From: an uncultured Verrucomicrobiota bacterium
GTDB lineage: Bacteria > Verrucomicrobiota > Verrucomicrobiia > Limisphaerales > UBA9464
Length of the DNA: 64,000 bases
Assembly (NCBI GenBank): GCA_903916195.1
Contig: CAIWVP010000191.1
Span: 25,837-89,836, forward strand
Direction of reading: 5' to 3'
Under the pieces are notes generated by a model, which saw only the letters and a program-made list of their open reading frames with translations, was not told the origin of the DNA and made no database searches. Shown here piece by piece: positions 9,901 through 18,146 of the stretch. Positions within the stretch are counted from its first letter, which is position 1. Every line of letters starts with the position of its first letter. A program made the position numbers and the translations under genes.

Positions 9901-10039
9901 AACGGGCGAGGAACGGCCGGACCGCGCCATCGAACCGCCTCCCGAGATCGCGCTCGACGGCGTCGACCGACGGCGCCGCCATGGCCGCGGAAACGGCCCA
10001 GGACGCGGACAAGATCAGGACGGCGGTGCGGAAGGTCAT
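6950..10039 (-). CDS. DUF1592-family (DUF1587/1592/1588/1585) c-type-haem-motif exported protein
   Basis: 1029 residues with a signal peptide (cleavage near AAMAA|PS). A first CxxCH haem-binding motif lies at residues 48-52 (FCLGCHDNEKPKGDFDLS), typical of the planctomycete cytochrome C domain. After DUF1587 (RRLSNAEHDNTIRDLTG) come DUF1595/1592 (FAQKAYRRPLATEE, SPNFSYRVD, LASRLSYFLWASAPD), DUF1588 with a second CxxCH at 902-906 (CAACHERFDSLGLVFEGF) and DUF1585 at the end. The N-terminal insert between DUF1587 and DUF1592 is long and charged (VRKKKKREADPD). The family is believed to be a periplasmic redox system acting with DUF1552 proteins, with unproven substrates. It is first in its operon. 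Confidence 0.92.
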   Translation of the reverse strand: MTFRTAVLILSASWAVSAAMAAPSVDAVERDLGRRFDGAVRPFLARFCLGCHDNEKPKGDFDLSPYLRVEDVVRDAARWEIVLDKLQTGDMPPKKAEQHPTSAQNVAVVAWIQELRMHEAKKHAGDPGPVLARRLSNAEHDNTIRDLTGVDLRPTQEFPVDPANQEGFDNSGESLAMSPALVKKYLGAARSVADHAVLDLDGIAFASHPMRVHTDRDKYGILRIVDFYQRQPTDLADYFAAAWRHRHRAALGKPRATLAATAASAKVSPGYLSMIWAALDAKEDVGPMRKVRSMWRALPEPERGKPAPDVRKACEVIRDHVMALREKIRPEVPNLSVPETNPSAQALVLWKDRQWAANRRTYDPALLQVDGVVKEPGKKGADAESYNEVKVRKKKKREADPDLAVPSEPASRARHEAAFARFAALFPDAFYVKERARSFVDPEEERANGNVGRLLSAGLHNQTGYFRDDGPLYDMVLDDAGRRDLDRLWDEFEMIASVPQRMHQSTVYFERTDSRFLSDAEFDFARAEDKDCTSEAKVKKLADLYHAKAVRVGASPLALEAIKDHFERVWRNIDRVEQMARAAEPKHLEALVRFAQKAYRRPLATEERESLLAFYRTSRERDGLTHDDAVRDGIASVLMSPNFSYRVDLGDASGRTDVGRPGPRPNGAKLAKGVPAGAVPLSDPDLASRLSYFLWASAPDAELLAHATAGDLHRPAVMAAQARRMVQDDRIRGLAVEFGGHWLDFRRFEEHNAVDRARFPAFDDALRQAMFEEPVRYILDVVRADRSVLEFIESDHTFVVPVLAKHYGFPVPQGASNQWARVDDVRRQGRGGLLPMSVFLTANSPGLRTSPVKRGNWVARRVLGERIPPPPAAVPELPADEAKMGGLTLRETLAKHRDDPNCAACHERFDSLGLVFEGFGPIGELRTQDLGDRPVDTRAVFPGGSEGSGVTGLQAYIRAHRQGDFLDNLCRKLLAYALGRSLILSDEITVRDMRAKLAANGHKFGTLVDTIVTSPQFLNKRGPSDLANP

Positions 10040-10218
10040 CGGGATCGGCGATCGGAGCCGGAGACCAGACGTCTGGACCGGGCGGATTCGTCACGAAACT
10101 TCCCGGAGAAATCCGGAGAGTTCAAGCCGGGCATCGGCCGGATCGCAGATCCGCGGGACCACCCACGGGGCGCAGCGCGGCGCCGGGCCCTGTGGAGGCC
10201 GATCCGTACCGCGTCGTC

Positions 10219-12087
10219 CTACTTCGTCGCCCGGGGCTTGGTCGACTCGTCGATCAGGGCGCGGTAATGCTTCGCGACCCAGTTGCCCCACGGGTTCCAG
10301 CGGAGGGATCGGTCGATCAACGCGCTGGCCTCGTTGGTGCGGCCGCGGGTCAGGAAGTTCCAGGCGACGTAGTTGGCGAGCTCCGGGTCGTTCGGTCCGA
10401 GCTTCAGGGCGGCCTCGAAATCGGCGGCCGCCGCGTTGGTGTCGCCCACCCAATAGCGCGTGCGCGCCAACGTGAGCCGGGCGCGGGCGTCGTGCGGGTC
10501 CAGCGCGACCGACCGCTCGAACCACTGGAGCGCCGCGTTGCCGAGCGTCCGCCAGTCCTGCCCGCCCTCGAAGCTCAGGCGGCGCTGGTTCTCGCCGATG
10601 CGGAACGCGGTCGACGCGTTGTCGGGCGCGATGGTGGCGGCGCTCGCGAGGTCGGCGATGAGCTCGGGGGTGATCGCGCGGGCGCTGTCGGCCCGGTTCA
10701 GGAAGATGCCTTCGCGGGCCACGTTCGCCATGGCGGGGACCATCCACGCCAAAGCGGCGATGCCCGCGACCGTCACGACGGTACGGTTCCACCAGCGTCC
10801 GCTCATCCAGAACCGCTCGGTGGCGTAGCGGATGTTGGACGCGAGCAACCCGGACAGCACGGCGGCGAGCGCGGCGATGGCCGGGATGTGCATGTTGAAG
10901 TCGACGAAGCAATGGAACGCCAGCGCCGCGAGTCCGATCGAAGCGCCCGTGAAGAACGCGGTGCGGTTGCTGGCCTTCCAGCCGAGATCGGATCCGCGCT
11001 CGACGTACCTGCTGGTCTTCACCGCGCCCCAGAGGAAGACGCCCGCGGAGGCGACGACGATGAGGGCGCCGGCCAGGCCGTAGTCGACGAGCAGATTGAG
11101 GTACTCGTTGTGCACCCAGCCGGGATCGACCTGGAGCGGCGCCGGCCGATAGGCGGGGAAGCGCGGGTCGAACTGGGCGGGCCCGACACCGAGCCACGGG
11201 TTGTCGCGCCACATCTGCCAGGCCGGCCTCCAGATCCAGATGCGGGACGAACCGGCGTCGATGTTGTCGGTGGCACCGACGTTCTCGATGCGGGCGCGGG
11301 CCTTGTCGACGTTCCGCAGGAAATACACCCCGGAGCAGAGCAGCAGCGCGGTGAAGACCAGCAGCGGGATGCGCAACTCGCGCCGCCGCCAGAGCATCCA
11401 TCCGAGCAGCAGGAACAGCGCGACGACCGCGGCCGCCCAGCCGCCGCGCGACATGGTCACGGCGATGCCGCCCAGCATCATCAGCGCGGCGTAGCCATGG
11501 AGGACCTTCACCACCGGCTTCTCGCGGCCGATGAAGACCTGGGTGACCGACAGCGGGAAGATGGCGACGAGGAACGCGGCGAGGTGGTTCGGGTTCACGA
11601 ACGTGCCGCCGGCACGTTTCAGGTAGCCGGGCGGCTGCTCCAGCCACAGCACGCGATCGGATTGGCCGAGCAACTGCACGATGGCGTAGCCGGCGATCAC
11701 GCATCCCAGTGCCGCGAAGGCGTGCACCGCCCATTGCGTCGTCTCCTGACGGTGCAGGTTCTGGAGCGTCAGCACGAAGATGAGCGCGAACGAGGCGATC
11801 TGGAGCAGCTCCATCCGCGCCGGATACACGACATCCACCTGCGTCGCCCGCCAGGCCGCGTAGCCGATGAAGGCGAGCCCCGGCCAGATGACCGGGTGGA
11901 GCAGGAGACGGTGAGAGCGGTCGAGCCAGAAGCGCGCGAGCCAGAACGGCAGCGCGACGGCGGCGATGCCCACGAGCTCGGGGTTGCGCGCGCCGCCGAA
12001 CAGCACGGCGCTCACCGCCACCAGCAGCAACACGAGCGCGGCGATGGCCCGCTCACAGAAATCATCCCACTGGCTAGTTCCCCACAT
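10219..12087 (-). CDS. O-antigen ligase-like (Wzy/WaaL) polytopic membrane protein with C-terminal TPRs
   Basis: 622 residues. Residues 1-~440 hold about 11-12 hydrophobic segments. The periplasmic loop pattern FVNPNHLAAFL, then SRIWIWRPAWQMWRDNPWLG, then GWVHNEYLNLLVDYG is the O-antigen ligase/polymerase family signature, with conserved Arg and His. The C-terminal ~150 residues contain TPR-like helices (ALQWFERSVALDPHDARARL, AAADFEAALKLGPNDPELAN), a common fusion. Likely role: polymerising or ligating an exported polysaccharide at the outer face of the inner membrane. No other polysaccharide gene is adjacent, so the substrate is open. It is monocistronic, reading toward the DUF1592 gene with ~180 bases between. 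Confidence 0.85.
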   Translation of the reverse strand: MWGTSQWDDFCERAIAALVLLLVAVSAVLFGGARNPELVGIAAVALPFWLARFWLDRSHRLLLHPVIWPGLAFIGYAAWRATQVDVVYPARMELLQIASFALIFVLTLQNLHRQETTQWAVHAFAALGCVIAGYAIVQLLGQSDRVLWLEQPPGYLKRAGGTFVNPNHLAAFLVAIFPLSVTQVFIGREKPVVKVLHGYAALMMLGGIAVTMSRGGWAAAVVALFLLLGWMLWRRRELRIPLLVFTALLLCSGVYFLRNVDKARARIENVGATDNIDAGSSRIWIWRPAWQMWRDNPWLGVGPAQFDPRFPAYRPAPLQVDPGWVHNEYLNLLVDYGLAGALIVVASAGVFLWGAVKTSRYVERGSDLGWKASNRTAFFTGASIGLAALAFHCFVDFNMHIPAIAALAAVLSGLLASNIRYATERFWMSGRWWNRTVVTVAGIAALAWMVPAMANVAREGIFLNRADSARAITPELIADLASAATIAPDNASTAFRIGENQRRLSFEGGQDWRTLGNAALQWFERSVALDPHDARARLTLARTRYWVGDTNAAAADFEAALKLGPNDPELANYVAWNFLTRGRTNEASALIDRSLRWNPWGNWVAKHYRALIDESTKPRATK

Positions 12088-12736
12088 CCAAGTTGCGGAC
12101 GCTACGGCAGCAGCCGCGACGGACGGAAGGGAGAACTCCGATGGTTTTGGTGCGGTCTCGCGACGTCATCCGGCAGCGCCGATGTCGCGCCGGGCGATGC
12201 GTCGCTGGATAGGATGCTTAGGTGGCGAAACGGTCGGCACGGTGGGACACGAATGAAAGAAGCAGGCCGATGGGGAGCAATCGATCCGGTTGCGGCGCCG
12301 ACATGTGGCCGGTCTCGCCTTCCCCTGATCGATGCATCGTGGCCGATGCGCGAAGCGCGCCACATCCTCCCGCAGCCCGACCTGTGCGCCGATGTGGGCA
12401 ACGACCGGTTCCCGGACGGCTTTTTAGACGGGAACCCTTGGCTATCACGGCCTGTCTCGGCCAACGAACCGACCAAGGTCAGGCCGGCGCCGGCGTGGTC
12501 CGCGTCCCTGGCGACTAGGCGGACCGCCAAACGGCATCTCCGAAGCGGGACAGGTCCCCGTGCTCTCCACCGGTCGGACGATGTGGCGAGCGGCAGGCGC
12601 GAAGGCCCATCGGAGTCCTTGTGTCGACGCTCCCCGAAAAAAAGACCGGGGCCCCCTCTGTCACCGCCATCTCTGATCGTATCAAAAACGTTCGTTCCGG
12701 TTGACGCCGCGGCGACCGGATCCGCACGCTGGACCG
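12088..12736. other. Intergenic region without a supported gene
   Basis: About 650 bases between divergent genes. Open frames exist on both strands only because stops are rare at this GC content, and none has a recognisable product. An 8-bp stem (12407-12414 with 12429-12436) around a T run is the only local structure seen. TTGACG at 12701 lies 30 bases before the YifB start codon and may be its -35 element. Confidence 0.5.
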
Positions 12737-14266
12737 ATGCTCGCCCAGATCGCTTCCGCCGCCGTCCAAGGCATCGAAGCATGGCCGGTCGAGGTCGAGG
12801 TGGACGCGAACTTCGGGCAGACCAACATCGTCATCGTCGGCCTGCCCGACGCCGCGGTGAAGGAGTCCCGCGACCGCACGCTCACCGCGCTCACCAACTC
12901 GGGCTTCCGGTTCCCGATGGGCCGCACGACCATCAACCTGGCGCCCGCCGACGTCCGCAAGGAGGGGCCCAGCTTCGACCTGCCCATCGCGCTCGGCATC
13001 CTCGCGGCGAGCGAACAGATCGAGCCGGCCGGTCGTTCGCTCCAAGAATATGTCATCGTCGGCGAACTGGCGCTGACGGGCGCGGTCCGACCGGTGAAGG
13101 GCGTGTTGCCGATCGCGCTCCATGCGAAGGCGGCGGGCAAACGCGGCGTGCTCGTGCCGCGCGAGAACGCCGCCGAGGCCGCGGTGGTGGCGGGCCTCGA
13201 CGTCATCCCGGTCCAGAACCTCCGCGAGGCCGCGCTGTTCCTCGAAGGCACGGTGATCATCGCGCCGCTGAAGGTGGACACCACGGCGTTGTTCAACCAG
13301 TTGCCGCCCGACGACGTGGACATGGCCGACGTGAAAGGCCAGGAGTCGGTGAAGCGGGCCCTCGAGATCGCCGCGGCCGGCGGACACAACTTGTTGCTCA
13401 TCGGTCCGCCGGGCACGGGCAAGAGCATGCTGGCCAAGCGGCTCGCGACCATCCTGCCGCCGCTCACCTTGGACGAGGCGCTGGAGACGACGAAGATCCA
13501 TAGCATCGCAGGGCAGCTGGCGGCCGGCCAGGGACTGGTCACGACGCGCCCGTTCCGCGCGCCGCACCACACCGCGAGCGACGCCGGTCTCCTGGGCGGA
13601 GGCATCAACCCTTCGCCCGGGGAGATCTCGCTGGTGCACCACGGCGTCCTGTTCCTCGACGAGTTGCCCGAGTTCAAGCGCAGCGTGCTGGAGACGATGC
13701 GCCAACCGCTCGAGGAAGGACGCGTCACCATCTCGCGCGCCGCCGGCACGATGACCTTCCCTTCGCAGTTCATGTTGATCGCCGCGATGAACCCGACGCC
13801 GGACGGCAAGATGCCGCACGAGAGCAAGTCGTCGCCGCGGGAGATCCAGAACTATCTCGGGCGCATCTCCGGACCATTGCTCGACCGCATCGACCTGCAC
13901 GTCGAGGTGCCGGCCGTGAAGTTCGCCGCGCTGACCCAAGCGGCGCCGGGCGAATCCAGCGCGATCATCCGTCCGCGGGTCGTCGCGGCGCGCGAGCGGC
14001 AACAGGCGCGCTTCGCCGGACGCAAGATCTCTTGCAACGCCCGCATGGCCACGCGCGAGCTGAAGGAGTTCGTGCCGCTCGATGGATCCACGCTCGACAT
14101 GCTGAAGAACGCGATGACGGAGCTGAACCTTTCCGCCCGCGCCTACGACCGCATCCTCAAGGTCGCCCTCACCATCGCCGATCTCGCCGGCCGCGACACG
14201 GTGAACCACGAGGATGTCTTCGAAGCCATCCAGTACCGCTCGCTCGACCGCCAGCTTTGGGGATGA
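12737..14266 (+). CDS. YifB/ComM-family Mg-chelatase-like AAA+ ATPase
   Basis: 509 residues from ATG 12737 (MLAQIASAAVQGIEAWPVEVE), which matches the family N-terminus. The longer frame adds unconserved residues. The order is an N-terminal ChlI/Lon-protease-like domain (NIVIVGLPDAAVKESRDR, TINLAPADVRKEGPSFDLPI), then an AAA+ Mg-chelatase domain with Walker A GPPGTGKS (223-230) and Walker B GVLFLDELPEF, then the C-terminal Mg-chelatase helical domain (LSARAYDRILKVALTIADL). Homologue ComM is a hexameric helicase promoting branch migration in natural transformation, so a DNA-recombination role is likely, although such genes are often annotated as ATP-dependent proteases. All ATPase residues seen are intact. 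Confidence 0.93.
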   Translation: MLAQIASAAVQGIEAWPVEVEVDANFGQTNIVIVGLPDAAVKESRDRTLTALTNSGFRFPMGRTTINLAPADVRKEGPSFDLPIALGILAASEQIEPAGRSLQEYVIVGELALTGAVRPVKGVLPIALHAKAAGKRGVLVPRENAAEAAVVAGLDVIPVQNLREAALFLEGTVIIAPLKVDTTALFNQLPPDDVDMADVKGQESVKRALEIAAAGGHNLLLIGPPGTGKSMLAKRLATILPPLTLDEALETTKIHSIAGQLAAGQGLVTTRPFRAPHHTASDAGLLGGGINPSPGEISLVHHGVLFLDELPEFKRSVLETMRQPLEEGRVTISRAAGTMTFPSQFMLIAAMNPTPDGKMPHESKSSPREIQNYLGRISGPLLDRIDLHVEVPAVKFAALTQAAPGESSAIIRPRVVAARERQQARFAGRKISCNARMATRELKEFVPLDGSTLDMLKNAMTELNLSARAYDRILKVALTIADLAGRDTVNHEDVFEAIQYRSLDRQLWG

Positions 14267-14325
14267 ACGTGCCGGCCCGTGAAAGGCCTCCGACGGGGCT
14301 CCATCTCCAGGAGCGCACGGCCCCC

Positions 14326-15594
14326 TCACGCGCCGAGCTGCGCCTTGCCGAGCTCACCGCTGGCGCGGGCGTGGCGGCCGTACACCCATTCGAACACGGG
14401 TGACGCCATCAACGTGGTGACCACCGCCATCACGACCATGATGGAGAACAGCGGGGCGTGGATGACGCCTTTCTGGAGACCGATGTTGAGGATGATCAGC
14501 TCCATCAGGCCCCGGGCGTTCATCAGGGCGCCCACCGCCATGGCCGTCCGGTTGTCCTCTCCGCTGAAGCGGGCGGCGGCCCAGCAGGCGACGCCTTTGC
14601 CGAGGCACGACACCACCAGCACCACCAGCGCGATGAGCGCGAGCTGCGGGCTGTCGACGAGGTCGAGCCGGGTGTTGAGACCTGAGTAGGTGAAGAACAT
14701 CGGAAGGAGGAAGACGACGGCGAACGGCTCGAGCTGCCGTTGCAGCTCCTTGGCGAACAGACCGCGCGGCATCGCCACCCCGAGCAAGAAGCCGCCGAAC
14801 ACGGCGTGGATCCCGATGGCGTCGGTCACCCAGCAGCAGAGGCAGAAGAGCATCAGCACCGATGCGAGCATCGTCGGCGTCAGCTTGCCCTCGCGCTCGG
14901 TGGCGGTCCCGAGACGGGAGAGCAGCTTCCGGCCGACGGTCACCATGAAGAGCCCGTAGCCGAGCCCGCCCGCGATGGCGAGCACCGCCGTGGACGCCCC
15001 GCCGCCGAAGCTGGCGAGCACGATCGCCAGCACGCACCAGGCGGCGGCGTCGTCGATCGACCCGGCCGCCAACGCGAGCGTGCCGAGCGAGGTGCCGGTG
15101 AGCCCGCGTTCGTAGATGATGCGCGCGAGCATCGGGAACGCGGTGATGGACATCGCCGCCCCGAGGAACAGCATCGCCTCGAAGCGCGTCGCCTTGTCGG
15201 AGAAGAGCCCGGGCACCTTGAGCAGCCAGAGAGCCAGCCCGCCGCCGAGGATGAACGGAACGACCATCCCGGAGATCGACACCGCCATCGCGCTACGGAG
15301 GCGGCTCGTGAACAGGTCGGTCCGGAACCCGACCCCGACGAGGAACATGTAGAGCCCGACTCCGAGCTGCGAACCGACGTAGAGGATGTCCAGCGACGCC
15401 TTCGGGAAGATCATCGCCTGGACCTGCGGGAAGAAGAGCCCGAGCAGCGACGGTCCCATCAGCACGCCCGCGATCATCTCGCCGACCACTTGCGGCTGCC
15501 CGACGCGACGCGCCAGATATCCGACGCAGCGGCACACCGCGAGGATGACCGCCATCTGGAGGAAGAAAGCCACGGAGAGCTGAGCTTTGGACAT
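14326..15594 (-). CDS. Cation:proton antiporter, Kef/CPA2 type
   Basis: 422 residues with about 12 membrane segments. Conserved CPA2 elements are present: RRVGQPQVVGEMIAGVLMGPSLLG near the N-terminus, FLVGVGFRTDLF, the discontinuous-helix region GAAMSITAFPMLARII, and AAGSIDDAAAWCVLA with the paired Asp residues that carry ions. There is no C-terminal RCK/TrkA domain, unlike full KefB/C. Likely Na+ or K+/H+ exchange at the inner membrane. Upstream on the minus strand a TAATAC hexamer lies about 11 bases before the ATG, a possible short-leader promoter. It converges with the yifB-like gene. Confidence 0.9.
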   Translation of the reverse strand: MSKAQLSVAFFLQMAVILAVCRCVGYLARRVGQPQVVGEMIAGVLMGPSLLGLFFPQVQAMIFPKASLDILYVGSQLGVGLYMFLVGVGFRTDLFTSRLRSAMAVSISGMVVPFILGGGLALWLLKVPGLFSDKATRFEAMLFLGAAMSITAFPMLARIIYERGLTGTSLGTLALAAGSIDDAAAWCVLAIVLASFGGGASTAVLAIAGGLGYGLFMVTVGRKLLSRLGTATEREGKLTPTMLASVLMLFCLCCWVTDAIGIHAVFGGFLLGVAMPRGLFAKELQRQLEPFAVVFLLPMFFTYSGLNTRLDLVDSPQLALIALVVLVVSCLGKGVACWAAARFSGEDNRTAMAVGALMNARGLMELIILNIGLQKGVIHAPLFSIMVVMAVVTTLMASPVFEWVYGRHARASGELGKAQLGA

Positions 15595-16147
15595 GTTACG
15601 CGTGCGTATTAATTCCCCAAGCGCCTTTCCGTCAACCTTCGTGGCGGATCAAGGGGCGGATCGCTTGCGAGGGCGGGCGGTTTGTGGAAGACGGCGGGAC
15701 GTCCGCTTGGCTTGGTCATGCGGCGGCCCCAGCAAAAAATGGACGGTGGCCACCGCGGCCGGCGCAGAGCAGCCCAACGATACCCGGTCAAGTCGTTGTC
15801 GGTGGTGCCGGAGGACAGCGGCAAGCGGTCTGGCATGACGGCCAGGAACTGGCGGGGGTGGAATACCATCGGGAGGGCTTTCCAGTCGGACTGCTGGCGC
15901 CGTCGGGCCGCAGCGGACGCCGGCATCGGGCCGGGGTCTGTCTGCGCGGCCTGCTGTTGGAAAGCGAACGGCAGTCCATCGAGACGACAGCTGGCCGGAC
16001 CGAGGGTACGGACGCGCAAGCCTCGCGCCAGTTCATCGGGCAGATCCGCGGGCGGTGGTGCCGGGCTCGCGGCGCCGTTCGCGATAGCCGAGACCAAGAA
16101 ACGGGGTCCTCACGATTTGCCATTGCTCACAAGCTTGGTAGTTTCAC
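15595..16147. other. Intergenic region upstream of the transposase remnant
   Basis: About 550 bases. Several long open frames occur on both strands, but none resembles a known protein. The last part may be the left flank of the broken insertion sequence: AAACGGGGT near 16097-16106 loosely resembles, in the opposite sense, the sequence just after the transposase stop. No promoter or RNA gene is recognised. Confidence 0.4.
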
Positions 16148-16585
16148 ATGAAGATGATTCCGGAGAAGGCTTTTGCTGGCTTGTTGCAACTGGACGAGCG
16201 GTGGGCGGTGCTTGCCGCCGAGTATGAGACTGAACCAGCGGATCGGTTTCTGATCGTGGTCCGTGAGACCGAGAAACTTTGGCCGGGGCTCCGCTGCCCG
16301 GATGCGAAGTGCGGCGGCCGGGTCGTGTGCCATGATCACGCCGGACCCAGAACTTGGCGTCACCTCGATGGGTTTGGAAAGCGGACCGAGATTCTGTGCG
16401 CCCTGCCTCGGCCCCGCTGCAAAGGATGCGAGAAGGTGTGGACGGTGACGCCGCCTTGGCAGAGCAAGAGCAAGCACTTCACCAAGGACTTCGAGGCGTT
16501 TTGCCTGGCCCTGCTGCGCGAGATGCCGGTGACGCGTGCCGTGGGCATCCTGGGCGAGACCGATACCCGGCTCGGGCGCATGTAG
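16148..16585 (+). pseudogene. Truncated ISL3-family transposase (N-terminal part only)
   Basis: 145 residues of an ISL3/TnpA-like transposase. The N-terminal zinc-ribbon is clear (LRCPDAKCGGRVVCHDH, then PRPRCKGCEKVWTVTPPW, with four Cys), followed by the helix-turn-helix linker (HFTKDFEAFCLALLREMPVTRAVGILGETDTRLGRM). It then stops abruptly. Full-length members are about 400 residues and carry a DDE catalytic domain, which is completely absent, so this is a dead remnant or at most a DNA-binding fragment. An AACACGGGG-containing stretch just after the stop (16587-16612, read on the minus strand) could be the residual right end. Confidence 0.75.
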
Positions 16586-16705
16586 AAAACCCCGTGTTTT
16601 CATCAGAGCCGGCGCGACTCTGCCCCGTTTGCCTTGTCCGCCACTTTTGACCCGCCCGTCCGCCGCCCGGCTTTACTTCGATCCCGGCCTCCGTATTTTT
16701 GCGGC

Positions 16706-17014
16706 GTGGAACTCACCGTCGATTCTTTCCGGGCCGAGTTGGCGGTCGCACTCAAGAGCTATGACCGCCACGTCGTGTGCTTGGAGAAGCTTCCCGATGA
16801 TTGCGAGGCCGCGCTCCGGTCGCTCCTGCAGAAGGCTATCAACGCCTATCTGGCCCGCGGCGCCGACATGCGCCACGGCATCGCGCTCGACCGCCACGTC
16901 ACGGTGATCCTCAGCCAGACCGAAGGGCAACGGCCGCTCTGCGGCATCTATTTCAACCTCCACTCGCCCTACAGCAAGAAGCCCGCGGCCAAGCTGGACC
17001 GCGAGCACGCCTGA
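16706..17014 (+). CDS. Small conserved hypothetical protein
   Basis: 102 residues from GTG 16706, preceded by a TATTTT hexamer 6 bases upstream and no ribosome binding site, which suggests a leaderless transcript. The sequence (VDSFRAELAVALKSYDRHV, AALRSLLQKAINAYLARGAD, VILSQTEGQRPLCGIYFNLH, SPYSKK) looks like a folded alpha/beta cytosolic protein without signal peptide or membrane segments. I recognise no domain. The codon pattern and the conserved-looking aromatic/cysteine core support it as real. A perfect 7-bp hairpin follows its stop. Function unknown. Confidence 0.65.
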   Translation: MELTVDSFRAELAVALKSYDRHVVCLEKLPDDCEAALRSLLQKAINAYLARGADMRHGIALDRHVTVILSQTEGQRPLCGIYFNLHSPYSKKPAAKLDREHA

Positions 17015-17031
17015 CCGGTCCTTCGGACCGG
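17015..17031. terminator. Hairpin between convergent genes
   Basis: Perfect 7-bp stem CCGGTCC/GGACCGG with a TTC loop, placed directly between two convergent stop codons. It lacks a T tract, so it may be a weak terminator or an mRNA-stabilising hairpin. Confidence 0.45.
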
Positions 17032-17043
17032 CGCCCCGCCGGA

Positions 17044-17775
17044 TCATGCGATCCGCACTCCGCGGCGCACCGTCACCTCGGAACCTTCGGCCAAGAACGC
17101 CGACGAAGGCCGGCCTTCGAGGCAACGGGAGAACTCCTTCCCGTAGAGCCCCGCGACGTCGCAATCGAGCACCGCCTCGCGGGTCTCTTGGACCCGCCAG
17201 CGAGGATGCTCGACGCGATACTCCAGCGTCGGGCCGCCCGGTCGCGAATTGTAGCCCCAATAGTGCTCGGTGATGAACTCCGCCTCCGACCCGTCCTGGA
17301 GCGGCCGTGCGGCGCCGCAGGTCACGACCTTGAGCCGGTTGTCCCTCCCACCCGATCGCCATCCGTACTCCGCCGCCCCGACCCGGCCGGCCGTCGCGTC
17401 GATCCGGTGCGACATCGGCAGCGCGATGTACGGCTCGTTGTACAAGGTGCGGGCGACCATCGCGATCGCGGCGCGCGGGACGATCTCCTTGATGAACACC
17501 ACGCCGCGCCGCCAGCCGTCCTCGGCCTTCCGACGGACGTAGAAGCGGAGGTTCACCTCCTCGAAATCTTGGTGGAACGGGACGGGCCACCCCAGCACGC
17601 GCGTCCGCAGGAACAAGAACCCCACGACCGAGACGAAGATTTTTCCGTCCCACGGATCCAACTCGGTCCCGGGGGGGACGAACCGGTCGAGCAACGCCGG
17701 TTCGACCTCATAATTCAGCATCGCGAGATGCCTCCACTCCGCGGTCAGGAAGACGCCCGGGATCAGTCCGCTCAT
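17044..17775 (-). CDS. DUF2071 (YqjF-like) domain protein
   Basis: 243 residues starting at ATG 17775 (MSGLIPGVFLTAEWRHLAML), the usual family start. The longer frame to 17826 adds a non-conserved basic tail. It carries the DUF2071 features WRHLAMLNYEVEPALLDRFVPPG, VSVVGFLFLRTRVLGW, FEEVNLRFYVRR, FIKEIVPRAAIAMVARTLYNEPY and SRPGGPTLEYRVEHPRW. Related folds resemble acetoacetate decarboxylase, but no reaction is established for this group. Cytosolic and monocistronic. Confidence 0.88.
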   Translation of the reverse strand: MSGLIPGVFLTAEWRHLAMLNYEVEPALLDRFVPPGTELDPWDGKIFVSVVGFLFLRTRVLGWPVPFHQDFEEVNLRFYVRRKAEDGWRRGVVFIKEIVPRAAIAMVARTLYNEPYIALPMSHRIDATAGRVGAAEYGWRSGGRDNRLKVVTCGAARPLQDGSEAEFITEHYWGYNSRPGGPTLEYRVEHPRWRVQETREAVLDCDVAGLYGKEFSRCLEGRPSSAFLAEGSEVTVRRGVRIA

Positions 17776-18146
17776 CGGATACCTATAGTGTGGCCCCGGA
17801 CCACGGCAAATCGTCCGCGACGGCATGGGTGGACGCTTCGCAGGGACGACATGCGCCGCGGCATCGGAAGCCGCCGAGGATCCCGCCCCGGCCGGGTCCT
17901 GCCATCTCGGAGCGCGGGGGCGGGGTCACCACCTCCATGACCGGTTGCCCGACCGGGACAGGGGGGCGCGCGGATCCGACGGCCGCCGGACCGCTTGAGG
18001 GACCAGTTGACTTCGTCGTGTCCCAAGGGTTCGGTCCTCCCACGTCCATCCGATGCCTGCGGCCGCGCCGGAGCCCGTCGAGCCCACCCGATGAACTCGG
18101 CCCGAAGCCTGCTAAGCTGGGCCCAACATCCATCCTTCGCGCAGCG
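17776..18146. other. Intergenic region between divergent genes
   Basis: About 370 bases separate the DUF2071 gene from the DUF1800 gene. Open frames here have proline/arginine-rich shadow compositions. TAAGCT about 30 bases before the DUF1800 start could be a -10 element. Nothing else is recognised. Confidence 0.4.

Noticed and set aside
7034-10267. Very long open frame (over 1000 codons) antisense to the DUF1592 gene
   Set aside because: Composition is typical of a GC-rich shadow frame, no domain is seen, and the opposite strand has a clear conserved protein.
12102-12782. 226-codon minus-strand frame upstream of yifB
   Set aside because: Arg/Pro/Ser-rich, no domain, and overlaps the yifB start; treated as a stop-poor shadow.
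10192-13503. Open frame of ~1100 codons running across the O-antigen ligase gene and into the YifB gene
   Set aside because: It is antisense to one recognised gene and out of frame with another; no recognisable protein.
15682-16227. Plus-strand frames preceding the transposase as a second IS gene
   Set aside because: No similarity to transposases or IS accessory proteins could be seen.
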